A stretch of DNA of 36,850 nt, from positions 1-36,850 of IMG/VR virus record IMGVR_UViG_3300021077_000018. The stretch is one strand, 5' to 3'. Position 1 is the first letter of the stretch. Each line of letters begins with the position of its first letter. Below the pieces are notes generated by a model. That model did not search any database, was not told the DNA's origin, and was given only the letters and a program-made list of their open reading frames with translations. Positions 6,774 through 16,030 of this stretch are shown here, one piece after another. This DNA is from a virus. The position numbers and the translations under genes are program-made.

Positions 6774-8904
6774 ATAATTTCTTTGTTTCATTAATAAATA
6801 ATTTTTGCAAACCTTCTTTAGAGTCAAACTCCAAAGAATGAAACTTACTGATTTCCATTATTGTTTGGTTTCCTTTTCCAAGAGAGTTATCAATCAAGTT
6901 GATTTCAACTTCTCCTGTACTGAATGAACCACGGCTCAACAAGTCCTTAATAGTATTATAACTCCCAATATGATTTTCTGCAACTACCGAAGCGGGTACT
7001 GCTCTTCCCATCTCTAATTCATTACTAAGCATTCTATGTACTACACTATTCCAAGATTCTACTGGGTCTCTGTAAACATAGTTAATTTTTGCTGCTTTAC
7101 CGGCCGAATGAGCTTCTCCTATTCTTGCTTCTGCTGATTTTATTGTGGATAGGTTACCATCCAAAACAACAGATGCGTTATCCAAAGCTTCTTTAATATG
7201 GCCTAAAGATTGAGCTGCACTTGTTTTTCCTGTTCCTGAGCCACCAGCAAAAATAAAAGCATCACCTTCATTTTTTAGACCTTCTTTGTATAAATGTTTT
7301 GCCAAAGCTGAAGCTGGTTCTTGTACGGCGGCCGCGTTAGTTCCTTTATAGCCTTCTTTTATAAATAGACGTCTAGCACTATCACTATTTACTATTTTAC
7401 CGTTCTTTGTGTCTGGTAGTTTTTTATATTCCTCTATTAACTTTTGAGGATTATCTTGTAGTTTTTTGATAGCCGCAGATTCAACCTTTCTGTCTTCTGG
7501 AGAAAGATTCTCTGCTGGTTTTATTTCGTTGAAAGTTTTGACTGAATTTGTTTCGTTAGTTGGTCGGATTTCGCCGTTACCTTTTAAACTTCCTTGCAAT
7601 TTAGGTTTTAAGATATTGTTTAATTCAGTAGTAGCTTCTTCCTCTGTCTTAGCACTTAGAGCTTTAGTTAGAGATTCCAAATTCTTTTGTAGTCCTTTTT
7701 CAAGGTCTAGAGCGTTCATAATTTTAAGGCCTTCACCTCTAGGAACAAAAGATTGAACAAATCCTTTTAATCCTCCGCCTGTTATTTTATCAGCAACTTG
7801 AAAGACTAGTCTTCCTAATTTTTCTCCCCAACCTCTTTCAGTTACTCTTTGTTTTAACTTGTTGACACCTTCTTCTACCTTACCTACTAAATCTTTAGTT
7901 CTTATTGTATCTGAAATTTGTTTATCAAGTGCTTTATATTCAGAGCCTCCAAAAATATCTCTAGCCGTTGTTTTTAATCCTGTTCTAGTATTTTCAGCAG
8001 CCTGTTTTGTAAGTCCTGAAGCAGCTTGTCCGTTTGCATTAAAAGCATTTATTGTATTTCCGTGTAGTTTAGCAAGGTCATTTATTTCTTTTACGGTTAA
8101 ACCTTTTTCAGTTGCTTTAGCTTCTAACTGATTTATCTTTTCTAAGCCAGCAATATCATTTACTGAGGTAAAATGTGATTTTAGTTGTTCTAAGGCATCT
8201 GTAACATAGTTATGAGATACAGTTTTATCGCCTATTTTAATTCCAGTAGATAAATCATTTAATTTTTTTACTGTTGTATTTTTCTCTAAGATAGAATCTA
8301 AAGAACCAGAAACTGTTTTAACTTTTTCATCTAGGGCTTTAGTCAAGTCAGCATAAGTTTTTATTTTTGAAGTATCTACTTGGGACAATACTTTTTGAGC
8401 TTTTGGAATATCCTCTATTTTACCTTGAACTATTTTACCAGTTAATTGTTCTGCTGTTTCTGTTTTACCGGCAGCTTTTTCAATTAAACTTGCTCCAGCC
8501 TTTTCAATTGTTGGGATAGTTTCCTCAGCTCCAAAAGGTATCGCAAGTTCTCCAATTTTTTCTAAATTTTTACCCATTGCCTGGTCTTTGTTGCTTGCTT
8601 TAGTTGCTTGGTCTATTTTAGGTTTTACGTTAAATATATCTGCACCTGTTATTCCGGGAGTTGCAAAATTAGATTGTCCTAACGTTTCTCCTACCCCTTT
8701 AACTAAACCTTTTCCTAATTCTACTAGATTAGGTTTAGGTAGTTGTGAACCAGGTACTAAGCTTTTCATTTTATCTGTATAAGAAGGTGCTGGTGCTTGA
8801 GGGGTTGCAACAGGGGCTGGTTGTCCAGGCTTCCAAACTTGAATACCACTAGCTGATGGTGTCGGTGTAGCTGTTGCTTTTGGATTAAATGGTGTGATTG
8901 GCAT
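6724..8904 (-). CDS. Virion ejection protein with C-terminal zeta-toxin-like kinase domain
   Basis: This is a 726-residue multidomain protein. Residues 1-45 are Pro/Ala-rich. Residues 60-420 are mainly helical and resemble helical regions of phage ejection proteins (LAKLHGNTINAFN near 282-294, then a GLKTTARDIFG segment). From about 500 the sequence matches the zeta-toxin/P-loop kinase style of polyvalent proteins: NSDSARRLF, then VQEPASALAKHLY, then the Walker A AGGSGTGKTS (553-562), followed by VVLDGNLS and a basic GRAVPASVVAENH segment. Zeta kinases phosphorylate UDP-sugar precursors of peptidoglycan or other small substrates. Being part of a virion-type protein suggests it is injected with the DNA. 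It starts two bases after the stop of the 687-residue gene. Kinase fold is well supported; substrate and ejection are inferred. Confidence 0.75.
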   Translation of the reverse strand: MPITPFNPKATATPTPSASGIQVWKPGQPAPVATPQAPAPSYTDKMKSLVPGSQLPKPNLVELGKGLVKGVGETLGQSNFATPGITGADIFNVKPKIDQATKASNKDQAMGKNLEKIGELAIPFGAEETIPTIEKAGASLIEKAAGKTETAEQLTGKIVQGKIEDIPKAQKVLSQVDTSKIKTYADLTKALDEKVKTVSGSLDSILEKNTTVKKLNDLSTGIKIGDKTVSHNYVTDALEQLKSHFTSVNDIAGLEKINQLEAKATEKGLTVKEINDLAKLHGNTINAFNANGQAASGLTKQAAENTRTGLKTTARDIFGGSEYKALDKQISDTIRTKDLVGKVEEGVNKLKQRVTERGWGEKLGRLVFQVADKITGGGLKGFVQSFVPRGEGLKIMNALDLEKGLQKNLESLTKALSAKTEEEATTELNNILKPKLQGSLKGNGEIRPTNETNSVKTFNEIKPAENLSPEDRKVESAAIKKLQDNPQKLIEEYKKLPDTKNGKIVNSDSARRLFIKEGYKGTNAAAVQEPASALAKHLYKEGLKNEGDAFIFAGGSGTGKTSAAQSLGHIKEALDNASVVLDGNLSTIKSAEARIGEAHSAGKAAKINYVYRDPVESWNSVVHRMLSNELEMGRAVPASVVAENHIGSYNTIKDLLSRGSFSTGEVEINLIDNSLGKGNQTIMEISKFHSLEFDSKEGLQKLFINETKKLYENKTITKAQYEALIK

Positions 8905-8906
8905 AA

Positions 8907-10970
8907 TTAAATTCTTGTATAATCGCTAGTAATTTCATTGTCATTATCTGCGAGCGCTGTTTCACCTGTTGCATTATTTATGATTGCAATTTTTCCTTTT
9001 GGTACTGATTTTATAAAGTCATCATATTTCATTCCGAGATTTGTTAAAACAGTATCAACGAATTGATTAGAAGTCATTTGTCCTTTTGCTATTGGAGCAT
9101 TAACTGTTGGTTGTTCTGTTTTAGTACCGACAGACATTGAACCAGAAGTTTCTTTGATTTGTGTATCATATCCTTGAATAGTTGTATCCATTTCTTTCTG
9201 TAAGAGTCCAAGGGTGTCAGAAAGTTGTCCGTTTGTAAGAGCAGTAGAAATAAGAGATGCTGCTTCTTGTCTAGCTGAGTCTGAAGAACCTGCTGCTGAA
9301 CCAGTTGAGCCTGCCATAATCTTTGCATATTCATTTGAGAATGTGATAAGCGCGTTTGAAAGTAATTTAGCTGGTGTATCTCCTTTTTGAATCTTAAACG
9401 CAACAAGGGCTGAGTTAACTGATTGCCAATTATCTCTTGTAACACTGTCATTCAATGAAGGTACTTGTTTACCTGATACTGGGTCTTTATAACCATTTAA
9501 TATCATATCAATCTGAGCTTTAGCTTTGTTTTCATAAGCTGCGACTGTAGATTTCATTGTGATGAGTTTACCGATTGCTGTACTATTTGCTTTATAAGCT
9601 GCTGTTAATTCTGTTTCGGTCATTCCAAGTGAAGCTGCAATGTTAGCTGCTTTTGTTTTAACTGCTGTATCGTATGCTTTAGCTGAAGGCTTACTACTCA
9701 TACCCATTTTCTGATATTTACCAGTTTGTGCATATCTAACTGCGTCTTCAAATACTTGGCCGTAAGTTGCACCAAGTGTTCCAGGATATGCTGTATTTCT
9801 ATTCTCATCAGTTGGAGCATCTGGTACTTTAGCAAAGTCTGTATAGGTTACATTACCTTTAGATGTATTAACTGCGCTTGATGATATATTACTTCCTTTA
9901 GAGCCAATAGAAGAACCAGAACCAATCAATGTTTCTTTACCTGTTGAATCTATCTTAACTGACTTACCTGAAAGATTTACGAAGTGTTCTCCAACCTTAC
10001 TACCGTCTGAATAATCATTTACTTTTTTATAACCTGATTGGATTAATTTATCTTCGAATTGTTTTTGTTGAATTGCTGTTTTAGTATCAAATTGTTCTTG
10101 TTGAATTCCTGTTTTGGTTGCAAATTGAGACTCTTGAGATGCTTGTTTTTCTTTAGCTAAGTCTAAGTTTGCTTGTTTAGCTGCTTGATTTTGAGCATTA
10201 GTATAGTCTCCTTTGGCTTTTTGATAGTCTTGATTTGCTTTTGTGTATTCGTTTGCAAGTTCTTTTCGGCGAGCAAGGAGAGGTTCATTTTCTCTTAGAA
10301 GTTCAGAAGTTAGAGAAGCTTCGTTTACAACACCGCCAGAACGAGCGATTTCGTCCATTTTTGATTGTTTAAGAGCTGCAAGTTGTTTGTCTATATCGTT
10401 TACTGCTTGCTGTGCTGATTGTTGTGTTGCATACGCTGTATCTACGCTCGTTTTGGCTGTAGCGATAGGGTCGTCAACGGGTGCTTGAGGGGTTGCTGCT
10501 GCCGCTACTGTGCCTCCTACTGTGTTAGTTGTGTCAGTAGTGTTTATTGTATTGTCTGTATTAGTTGTATTTGTAGTATTAGTTGAAATTGCACCAGGTA
10601 CAGTTGGAGGAGTTACTGGTTTTCCACTTTTAATAGCATTCAAAAGAGCCATATTGCCTTCTGCTGTTCCAACATTTGTTATTCCGTATTGCTGGCCTAG
10701 TTTTTGACGATTAGCCATTGAAGAATCTTGACCAACTGAAGTTAAATAATCAACAATAGAATTTGGGTTTAGTTTAGCGTGGGTGTCTTTTAGATTAGCT
10801 AGAGTTTGAATAGGAGAGTTTTGATGTGTAACTACTTCGTGAGGTGTTGCATCACGATTTAATTGCTGATTAAAAATATCATTGATTTGATTTGGTTGAA
10901 GTCCACCCGGTTTAGTTTGTTGTAATGTTCCTCCTAGCGAATCTTTTTTAGTTAAGTCTGTTGTGTCCAT
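8907..10970 (-). CDS. Large virion protein with hendecad coiled coil (internal or ejection protein)
   Basis: This 687-residue protein is rich in Ala, Thr, Gln and Ser. Residues 1-100 hold a short domain with NRDATPHEVVTH. Residues 125-165 are a Thr/Asn-rich low-complexity linker. Residues 165-310 are a long coiled coil with a nearly exact 11-residue tandem repeat (TKTGIQQEQFD then TKTAIQQKQFE). The C-terminal 300 residues are helical. No enzyme motif is visible. Position between the nozzle-like gene and the kinase-tailed protein suggests an internal virion or DNA-ejection protein. A TGGTATAAT promoter element ends 8 bases before its ATG. Confidence 0.7.
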   Translation of the reverse strand: MDTTDLTKKDSLGGTLQQTKPGGLQPNQINDIFNQQLNRDATPHEVVTHQNSPIQTLANLKDTHAKLNPNSIVDYLTSVGQDSSMANRQKLGQQYGITNVGTAEGNMALLNAIKSGKPVTPPTVPGAISTNTTNTTNTDNTINTTDTTNTVGGTVAAAATPQAPVDDPIATAKTSVDTAYATQQSAQQAVNDIDKQLAALKQSKMDEIARSGGVVNEASLTSELLRENEPLLARRKELANEYTKANQDYQKAKGDYTNAQNQAAKQANLDLAKEKQASQESQFATKTGIQQEQFDTKTAIQQKQFEDKLIQSGYKKVNDYSDGSKVGEHFVNLSGKSVKIDSTGKETLIGSGSSIGSKGSNISSSAVNTSKGNVTYTDFAKVPDAPTDENRNTAYPGTLGATYGQVFEDAVRYAQTGKYQKMGMSSKPSAKAYDTAVKTKAANIAASLGMTETELTAAYKANSTAIGKLITMKSTVAAYENKAKAQIDMILNGYKDPVSGKQVPSLNDSVTRDNWQSVNSALVAFKIQKGDTPAKLLSNALITFSNEYAKIMAGSTGSAAGSSDSARQEAASLISTALTNGQLSDTLGLLQKEMDTTIQGYDTQIKETSGSMSVGTKTEQPTVNAPIAKGQMTSNQFVDTVLTNLGMKYDDFIKSVPKGKIAIINNATGETALADNDNEITSDYTRI
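10056..10121. repeat. 33-bp tandem repeat (two copies) encoding coiled-coil hendecads
   Basis: Two adjacent 33-bp units (10056-10088 and 10089-10121) differ at a handful of positions and encode 11-residue repeats in the 687-residue virion protein. A degenerate third unit follows. Hendecad length fits a coiled coil, so copy-number change would lengthen the rod without breaking the frame. Confidence 0.75.
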
Positions 10971-10978
10971 TGCTTTAT

Positions 10979-10987
10979 ATTATACCA
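10979..10987 (-). promoter_or_regulatory. Extended -10 promoter element (TGGTATAAT) before the 687-residue virion gene
   Basis: TGGTATAAT on the minus strand ends 8 bases before the ATG at 10970. Together with similar sites at 2753, 23999, 30731 and 32252 it suggests short or absent leaders. No clear -35 is seen. Confidence 0.45.
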
Positions 10988-12688
10988 TTATTGAGTAATT
11001 AAGTTAATCTCTCGGATGATTGGTCTCCAAGTTGAATTGACTGTCGATAATTCTATCTTTATTTTATCTCCCACAAAACCTTTAAGGTCTAAACGAGTTC
11101 TTTTTTGATTTAAAAAATTGGTTGGTGTGATTGCATCTAGTGTAGTAGTTGAAGTTCCTGTGATTATATCTTCGCCATCTCCATAAACTGTTACATTTAT
11201 TGCGTCAGTACCTGATTGTGGAGGTGTATCATAAATAATATCAAGTCCTTGAGCATTCTTACAAGGAATCCATTGAGAACGATATAAAATTGGTTGACTT
11301 GTTGTATTTGTAAGTGGATAGTAATATAAATTTGAAACCCCATTTGGAATAAACTCACAAGCATACAAAATACCATCTGAACCTAAAATTATTTGATTAA
11401 ATTGATTTCCTGAAGTTAATATAAATTCTGATTTTCCTACTGGTGAATTACCATAAACCATTAAAGGAAAAGTTAAATCTGAATTAGAAGTTAGTCTAAG
11501 TCCTATGTTATTTTGATAGTTAAATAAACAATAAAGGTCTATGTACTGATAGTATGGACCACTAACATCTATTTTAGAATATTGTGGTTCAAATACTTCT
11601 TTTAAATTTGTACCACTTAATTGATACACAACAGTTTTGTTTGTATTAATAGCAACTACAACATAAAGAACACTATTAATTACTTTCATGTCTACAAACT
11701 TTCCTGGTATCTTCATTGAGTAGTTATAAGTATCATCTCTACCATTCCATAAGAATAAACAATTATTAGTGAAGTCGTTTCCAAGTTGTGCTGCTATCGC
11801 TAAATATTTATCATTATAGTTTTTAAATCCTTGAATATTCCAACCAGTACCTAAATTAAGTCCAGTAAGTAAAGAATATGAATTGTCTATTTTTTTAATA
11901 ACACTTGAAGTAGTATTTATAATACAATATTCTAAAAATGGTTCTAAATAAGTATAAAGTCCTATATATGCACTTGATGTAATAAATGGAGTCCAAAGTG
12001 TTTGTGAATATATTTGTACTCCTGATTGAGTTCCTGAAGTATTAATTGGTGCTCCACCTGAAGTTAAAGATATTTCAAAAGTGTTTAAAGTAAGTCCTGC
12101 CGCAAGAACAAAGTATGTTGTTCCAGCTGTTATACCAGTTGGTAATGTTCCTGATGTTCCAAATTGAATTTGGTTATCTGCTATAAGTCTATGATTATTT
12201 AAAGTTATTACTGCTGGTGTTCCTATAGAAATAGAAACAACTTTAGAAGCAAGTAAATTACCTGTATAATATAGTCTGTTATCATTATATAAACCTGCAT
12301 AAATATTATTATTTACTACAGTTAGTTTTCCGGTTGGCATATTAACTTGTGCTGTTCCTGATGGATAACCAAAAGAAACAATACCTGTTGGACCATTATT
12401 AGAAGTAATTCCATATACTTGAGAAGTATTTGTCATTAAAAATATTGAATAACTAGCACTGATTGAAGCTGGAATCATAGCAATTATATTTCCATCTAAA
12501 GATGATGTTATTGCTTTCCAATCAAGTGATGCTATAAGAGGCGCTATTTGTTCTTCTTGAGTTCCTGAGGTGTCTAAATAGTAAGTTGGGTTTGCACCAG
12601 ATATTAAATAATGCTGATTTCTATCAGTGTATTGAGGGGCTTCAGGACTCATCTTTAAAAAATTGTTTAGAGATATTATTTTACTCAT
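10988..12688 (-). CDS. Probable tail nozzle / beta-propeller structural protein
   Basis: I choose the ATG at 12688 (566 residues, beginning MSKIISLNNF) over one 12 bases upstream, because it gives the 8-base ATGAGTAA overlap with the previous gene that recurs in this genome. The protein is beta-rich throughout with repeated SxxxY/NIYAGLYNDNRLYY-like blade patterns, suggesting a beta-propeller. Residues 150-225 carry a module (VITLNNHRLIADNQIQFGTSG, then GTTYFVLAAG) familiar from phage tail proteins and sometimes misnamed a ubiquitin-activating FCCH domain. Short-tailed phages have a propeller-type nozzle after the adaptor, matching the position here. No tape-measure gene exists nearby. Nozzle is an inference. 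Confidence 0.65.
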   Translation of the reverse strand: MSKIISLNNFLKMSPEAPQYTDRNQHYLISGANPTYYLDTSGTQEEQIAPLIASLDWKAITSSLDGNIIAMIPASISASYSIFLMTNTSQVYGITSNNGPTGIVSFGYPSGTAQVNMPTGKLTVVNNNIYAGLYNDNRLYYTGNLLASKVVSISIGTPAVITLNNHRLIADNQIQFGTSGTLPTGITAGTTYFVLAAGLTLNTFEISLTSGGAPINTSGTQSGVQIYSQTLWTPFITSSAYIGLYTYLEPFLEYCIINTTSSVIKKIDNSYSLLTGLNLGTGWNIQGFKNYNDKYLAIAAQLGNDFTNNCLFLWNGRDDTYNYSMKIPGKFVDMKVINSVLYVVVAINTNKTVVYQLSGTNLKEVFEPQYSKIDVSGPYYQYIDLYCLFNYQNNIGLRLTSNSDLTFPLMVYGNSPVGKSEFILTSGNQFNQIILGSDGILYACEFIPNGVSNLYYYPLTNTTSQPILYRSQWIPCKNAQGLDIIYDTPPQSGTDAINVTVYGDGEDIITGTSTTTLDAITPTNFLNQKRTRLDLKGFVGDKIKIELSTVNSTWRPIIREINLITQ

Positions 12689-12815
12689 TGTCGTCTTCAT
12701 TAAATTCTAATTGAACATCTTCTGTATCTGTTGCTTCATCATAATGTGAAACTTCTGAAGCTGGTTCTCTTTCATTTAGTCTATCTATAAAATTGTTATC
12801 TTGTTCTGGTGTCAT
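12681..12815 (-). CDS. Very small acidic protein between adaptor and nozzle genes
   Basis: This 44-residue protein, starting MTPEQDNNFIDRLN, has about 16 Asp/Glu and no Cys or membrane segment. Its ATG overlaps the TAA of the adaptor gene (TAATG), and its stop overlaps the nozzle start by eight bases (ATGAGTAA), so it is embedded in a translationally coupled chain and is very likely real. Strongly acidic mini-proteins in head-tail regions can be chaperones or DNA mimics; no evidence separates these. Confidence 0.7.
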   Translation of the reverse strand: MTPEQDNNFIDRLNEREPASEVSHYDEATDTEDVQLEFNEDDNE

Positions 12816-13585
12816 TATGCCATTGAGTTAAAACCATAAGGGAATTCCCATCCTCCTGCTTCTTCTTGTCCTTCAACTATACCAAGTTCTATTGGAATAT
12901 GGTTTGAAGCATAAGCTTTAAGTTCGTTCATTCTTTTCTTAAACATAGCTTGTGCGTCTGATTTCTTTTTATCATTTCCTAGTCTATCATGTACTTCTAT
13001 TAAAGCTCCGTAAGTTATTACATCGTGAAGGTCTGGAAATAATTTAGGTTTATCTGTATCGCTAGTTAGTTTATCTAAAGTTGGTACATAGTATATTTTT
13101 ACACCATTTTTAACTGGATATCTTGTTGCATCTGTTACTAAAGGAAGAAGAACAAAATAATCTCCAAAGATTAAAGATTTTGATGACTCTGGTGAATATG
13201 TATATGCTGGATTTACTATTGAGTCTGGGTCTACTGATTGAGCTCTAACAAATTCTTCTGGTTTCGGTGCTGTTATATCATTAGGAGTAAATGCTGCCCA
13301 AATTGATTTTACTTTTTGATAAGCAGGAGCAGAAGTTCCATCTGGCCAGTTATATGAACCATCTCCGATTGCTAAGTCTGCTGTTGCAACTGTTAAATAA
13401 AAATTTTCATTTATCTCTCTTATTGTTTCTTGCGCTTGAGCATAATATTTATTAATTATTCTATTCATATCTCCATCTGAAATAGATTGTGCATTACATT
13501 TACCAAGAAAGTAAATATCTTGCTTTAACCCTGCTAGGGTTGCTGTTGCTGTATCATTATATTGAAGTCCTTGATATTGTGCCAT
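12815..13585 (-). CDS. Head-tail adaptor (connector) protein
   Basis: The 256 residues fit the adaptor/tail-tubular family of short-tailed phages. There is a helical N-terminus (residues 10-60, including DGDMNRIINKYYAQAQETI), a beta-rich middle with GDGSYNWPDG and an FVLLPLVTDA strand region, and a C-terminal helical bundle (LHDVITYGALIEVHDRLGN at 195-213). The central pattern of a sheet that ends in a helical KIYYVPTLDKL segment is typical of proteins that sit under the portal ring. It follows a coiled-coil gene and precedes the acidic mini-gene and the nozzle candidate. Confidence 0.65.
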   Translation of the reverse strand: MAQYQGLQYNDTATATLAGLKQDIYFLGKCNAQSISDGDMNRIINKYYAQAQETIREINENFYLTVATADLAIGDGSYNWPDGTSAPAYQKVKSIWAAFTPNDITAPKPEEFVRAQSVDPDSIVNPAYTYSPESSKSLIFGDYFVLLPLVTDATRYPVKNGVKIYYVPTLDKLTSDTDKPKLFPDLHDVITYGALIEVHDRLGNDKKKSDAQAMFKKRMNELKAYASNHIPIELGIVEGQEEAGGWEFPYGFNSMA

Positions 13586-13586
13586 T

Positions 13587-14006
13587 TTATATAATTAAAT
13601 AACTAATAATACTATTGTCGCCTACATCACTGCTATTTATAATAGCTTGTCCTGATGTTATTACTGAACTTAAAAATCCTAAACTACCATTTGCTGTATT
13701 AACTGAAAGAAAGATATTTGAATTAGTTGATATTCTTTCATCTTTAAGAGTTGTAGTTCCACCAGATAAAGTTACTTGTCCAACAGGAAATTGTTCTTTT
13801 ATTAAGTCTATTGTTTCTTGAGTAAGTGGAAAAGTTAATTGTCCTGATGCTTCTTGTAAATCACTAATAGTTGAAGACTGGTCATCTAGAGTGCTTTGTA
13901 AATCACTTGTTGAACTATCAACAGAATCAGACAAATCACTAAAAGATGAATCATTTTCATCTAGTCTTGATAATATGTCGTCAATTTGTGATTGAATATC
14001 GTCCAT
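13587..14006 (-). CDS. Small virion protein with coiled-coil N-terminus and beta C-terminus
   Basis: The first 55 of 139 residues are a Ser/Asp-rich coiled coil (SQIDDILSRLDEN, then LQSTLDDQSSTISDLQ). Residues 70-139 are beta-rich and end SSDVGDNSIISYLII, which resembles the small capping beta domains of phage appendages and of the 1497-1733 gene product. A coiled coil feeding into such a domain suggests a short trimeric spike or decoration. Its start overlaps the stop of the 596-residue gene by one base. Confidence 0.65.
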   Translation of the reverse strand: MDDIQSQIDDILSRLDENDSSFSDLSDSVDSSTSDLQSTLDDQSSTISDLQEASGQLTFPLTQETIDLIKEQFPVGQVTLSGGTTTLKDERISTNSNIFLSVNTANGSLGFLSSVITSGQAIINSSDVGDNSIISYLII

Positions 14007-15796
14007 TAGATTAATATGCTTGTTGCTGATAATGCTTTACCTATTGGGATAAGTTTATTTGCTATAATTGGACTCTCTGAACTATTAACTGGTGTTAATA
14101 CTCCTGAAACTATATTATATGTCCCACCTGTTATAAGTCCTGTTTGATTTACATCTAAACCTCTAACTAATACATTAACTGCTTGTCCGACTGTAACTGC
14201 TGATTGTGCTATACCTATGAAATTATTAGACATTCCTGAAATATAGTAATAAAGAACATTCATACTCCAAGTGAAACTAATATAAAGACTTCCCAAAGAA
14301 ATTGGGTATGTTGGTGTTTGAGCACCAAATCCATAAACCAAATAACCCGCATCTGTTAATGTATTTCCACTTATAGTATATAGTTTTGAAAAATAAGCTT
14401 CTCCTGCTATCCGCCCGAAAAAGACAAAAGATGAAGAAGAATTTACTACTATTCCATAAGCACCGTAAGAAATATTTGTTAATATAGTTCCGAAAGACGG
14501 CGTTGTTCCAGATATTGTTCCACAAACTAAATCAGATTTAATATTAGTGTTATCTTCATTTATCAAAATTACTACTGTATCTGTCGTTGGCACTATTAAA
14601 AATTCAGAACCTAAAGAATTAGTGATAGTTGTTGTAAATTGAACTTCAGCACCGCCTGTAATAGTTGTTCCACCAGCACAGGTGCATACTTGGCAATAAC
14701 CATTATAAGTAACTACCATAAATTTATCTGTATTTGTTGTTCTAACTTGAATATTATTAGAAGCTGCTTTAACGTGTGTTGAAAGAGTTAAAGGTGTTCC
14801 AAATGTTCCCACTGTTCCTGATGCTGTAAATACTACTGCTACTCCATCATTTCCTGCTGTATTTACTGCTAATACTCCTTTGTTTGTAGAGATAAAATCA
14901 GAAGATAATCCAAAAATATTACTTGATGATGTGTATGCTGTTGTTTCAGAGCCAAATGTTATTACTGTTCCTGAAACTGTTCCAATTCTATATTTTACAA
15001 TTACTGCTGAAGCATTGTTCACATAAAAAACTATAAATTTATCTGCATCTAGTTTGGATACAGAAACAAAAAAAGAAGTATTAACAGAAGAAGTAACTAA
15101 AACTGGTGTGCCTAGAGCTAAAGTTTTATTAGTTTCTGTAATTGTTCCGATTGTTGCATATAAATTATTGTTAGTATAGTTTAATTGAACTATTTTATCT
15201 GTATTTATTTGAACTGTATGGTCTAAGCTATATCCATTTACAGAACCTGATGGTGTCATAGATAAAGTATCATACATCCTAAAAGCACTAGCTGCTTGAC
15301 CTGCTTCATTCACTCCAACTGGCTGTCCTGCTGCTAAAGTCATACTTGCATTTAAAGTTTCTTCAATTACTTGTCCTGTCACTGCAGGTGCTTGCCATAT
15401 CGCTGTATGGTTATCTACAGCTGTAAGAATCTGGCCTGCGCTAGGAGCAGATGCCGCTGACACAATCACTGAAGTAGTAGCTGATTTCAATCCGCCTGCT
15501 ACTCCAGTAGTATCTTGATTAAGCGTTGGAAATGTATTAGTTCCAGCTGTTAAATTCTTGTTAGTCAAAGCTTCTGAACCTGTCAATGAAACTGCTTTAT
15601 CTGAACTAATAACTCCAGAAAGTTTATAATCATGTGAATTATGGTCTGTAGAACTATTTACTCCTACTTTAGTTTCAAGAGCTAAAATAGCATCATTCTT
15701 GTCTGTGATTTGTCCTGCAAGTGAAGGATTATCACGAGGACTATTTGGTGTTGGGTTTACGTATGTATCTTTTGTTGTTGGAAATGTTGTACTCAT
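14006..15796 (-). CDS. Large beta-rich tail or appendage protein
   Basis: In this 596-residue protein the N-terminal 65 residues form a recognisable appendage anchor (FPTTKDTYVNPTPNSPRDNP, then ILALETKVGVNSSTDHNSHDY), a pattern I associate with many environmental phage tail proteins. Residues 150-545 are repetitive beta strands of about 45-50 residues, each with an FVSVSKLDADKFIVFYVN-like core, suggesting a beta-propeller. The C-terminus (QSAVTVGQAVNVLVRG, then GKALSATSILI) resembles bacteriophage surface domains. It lies upstream of the connector genes. Probably a head fibre or tail spike. Confidence 0.65.
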   Translation of the reverse strand: MSTTFPTTKDTYVNPTPNSPRDNPSLAGQITDKNDAILALETKVGVNSSTDHNSHDYKLSGVISSDKAVSLTGSEALTNKNLTAGTNTFPTLNQDTTGVAGGLKSATTSVIVSAASAPSAGQILTAVDNHTAIWQAPAVTGQVIEETLNASMTLAAGQPVGVNEAGQAASAFRMYDTLSMTPSGSVNGYSLDHTVQINTDKIVQLNYTNNNLYATIGTITETNKTLALGTPVLVTSSVNTSFFVSVSKLDADKFIVFYVNNASAVIVKYRIGTVSGTVITFGSETTAYTSSSNIFGLSSDFISTNKGVLAVNTAGNDGVAVVFTASGTVGTFGTPLTLSTHVKAASNNIQVRTTNTDKFMVVTYNGYCQVCTCAGGTTITGGAEVQFTTTITNSLGSEFLIVPTTDTVVILINEDNTNIKSDLVCGTISGTTPSFGTILTNISYGAYGIVVNSSSSFVFFGRIAGEAYFSKLYTISGNTLTDAGYLVYGFGAQTPTYPISLGSLYISFTWSMNVLYYYISGMSNNFIGIAQSAVTVGQAVNVLVRGLDVNQTGLITGGTYNIVSGVLTPVNSSESPIIANKLIPIGKALSATSILI

Positions 15797-15812
15797 ATTT
15801 GTTAATTAATTG

Positions 15813-15974
15813 TTAATAACCTGTTTGAACTGTCCAAACGACTGGATAGCCACGACTTGTTCCATCATAGAAGTCATTATTATTATCATAAATATCTCCT
15901 GCACTATCATAAGCAAGATTTTCTTCTATCGGAACTAATGCGTCTGGTATATATTCTATCCAATGTGTTGTCAT
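15813..15974 (-). CDS. Small protein of unknown function in the structural operon
   Basis: This 53-residue acidic protein, starting MTTHWIEYIPDALV and ending VVWTVQTGY, is rich in Asp and Tyr. Its ATG has the AAAATATT context shared with three capsid-module genes, and it fills the gap between the basic 95-residue gene and the large tail gene, both of which support it. No domain is recognised. Confidence 0.6.
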   Translation of the reverse strand: MTTHWIEYIPDALVPIEENLAYDSAGDIYDNNNDFYDGTSRGYPVVWTVQTGY

Positions 15975-15993
15975 AATATTTTGTGGTTAGTAA

Positions 15994-16030
15994 CCACTAT
16001 TGGAAGCACCTTTCGATGCTCCCTAAGTGG
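15994..16030 (-). other. Two-part intergenic hairpin after the basic 95-residue gene
   Basis: Immediately after the stop of the 16031-16318 gene the RNA can pair CCACT with AGTGG (outer stem) and GGAGCA with TGCTTCC (inner stem, one bulge). An alternative hairpin GTGGTTA/TAACCAC at 15983-15997 uses the same CCAC bases and is mutually exclusive. There is no T-run, so RNA processing, stability or translational control is more likely than termination. Confidence 0.5.

Noticed and set aside
14277-14525. 82-codon alternative minus-strand frame inside the 596-residue tail gene
   Set aside because: Fully contained in a structural gene in another frame, with Cys/Phe/Tyr-rich composition typical of shadows.
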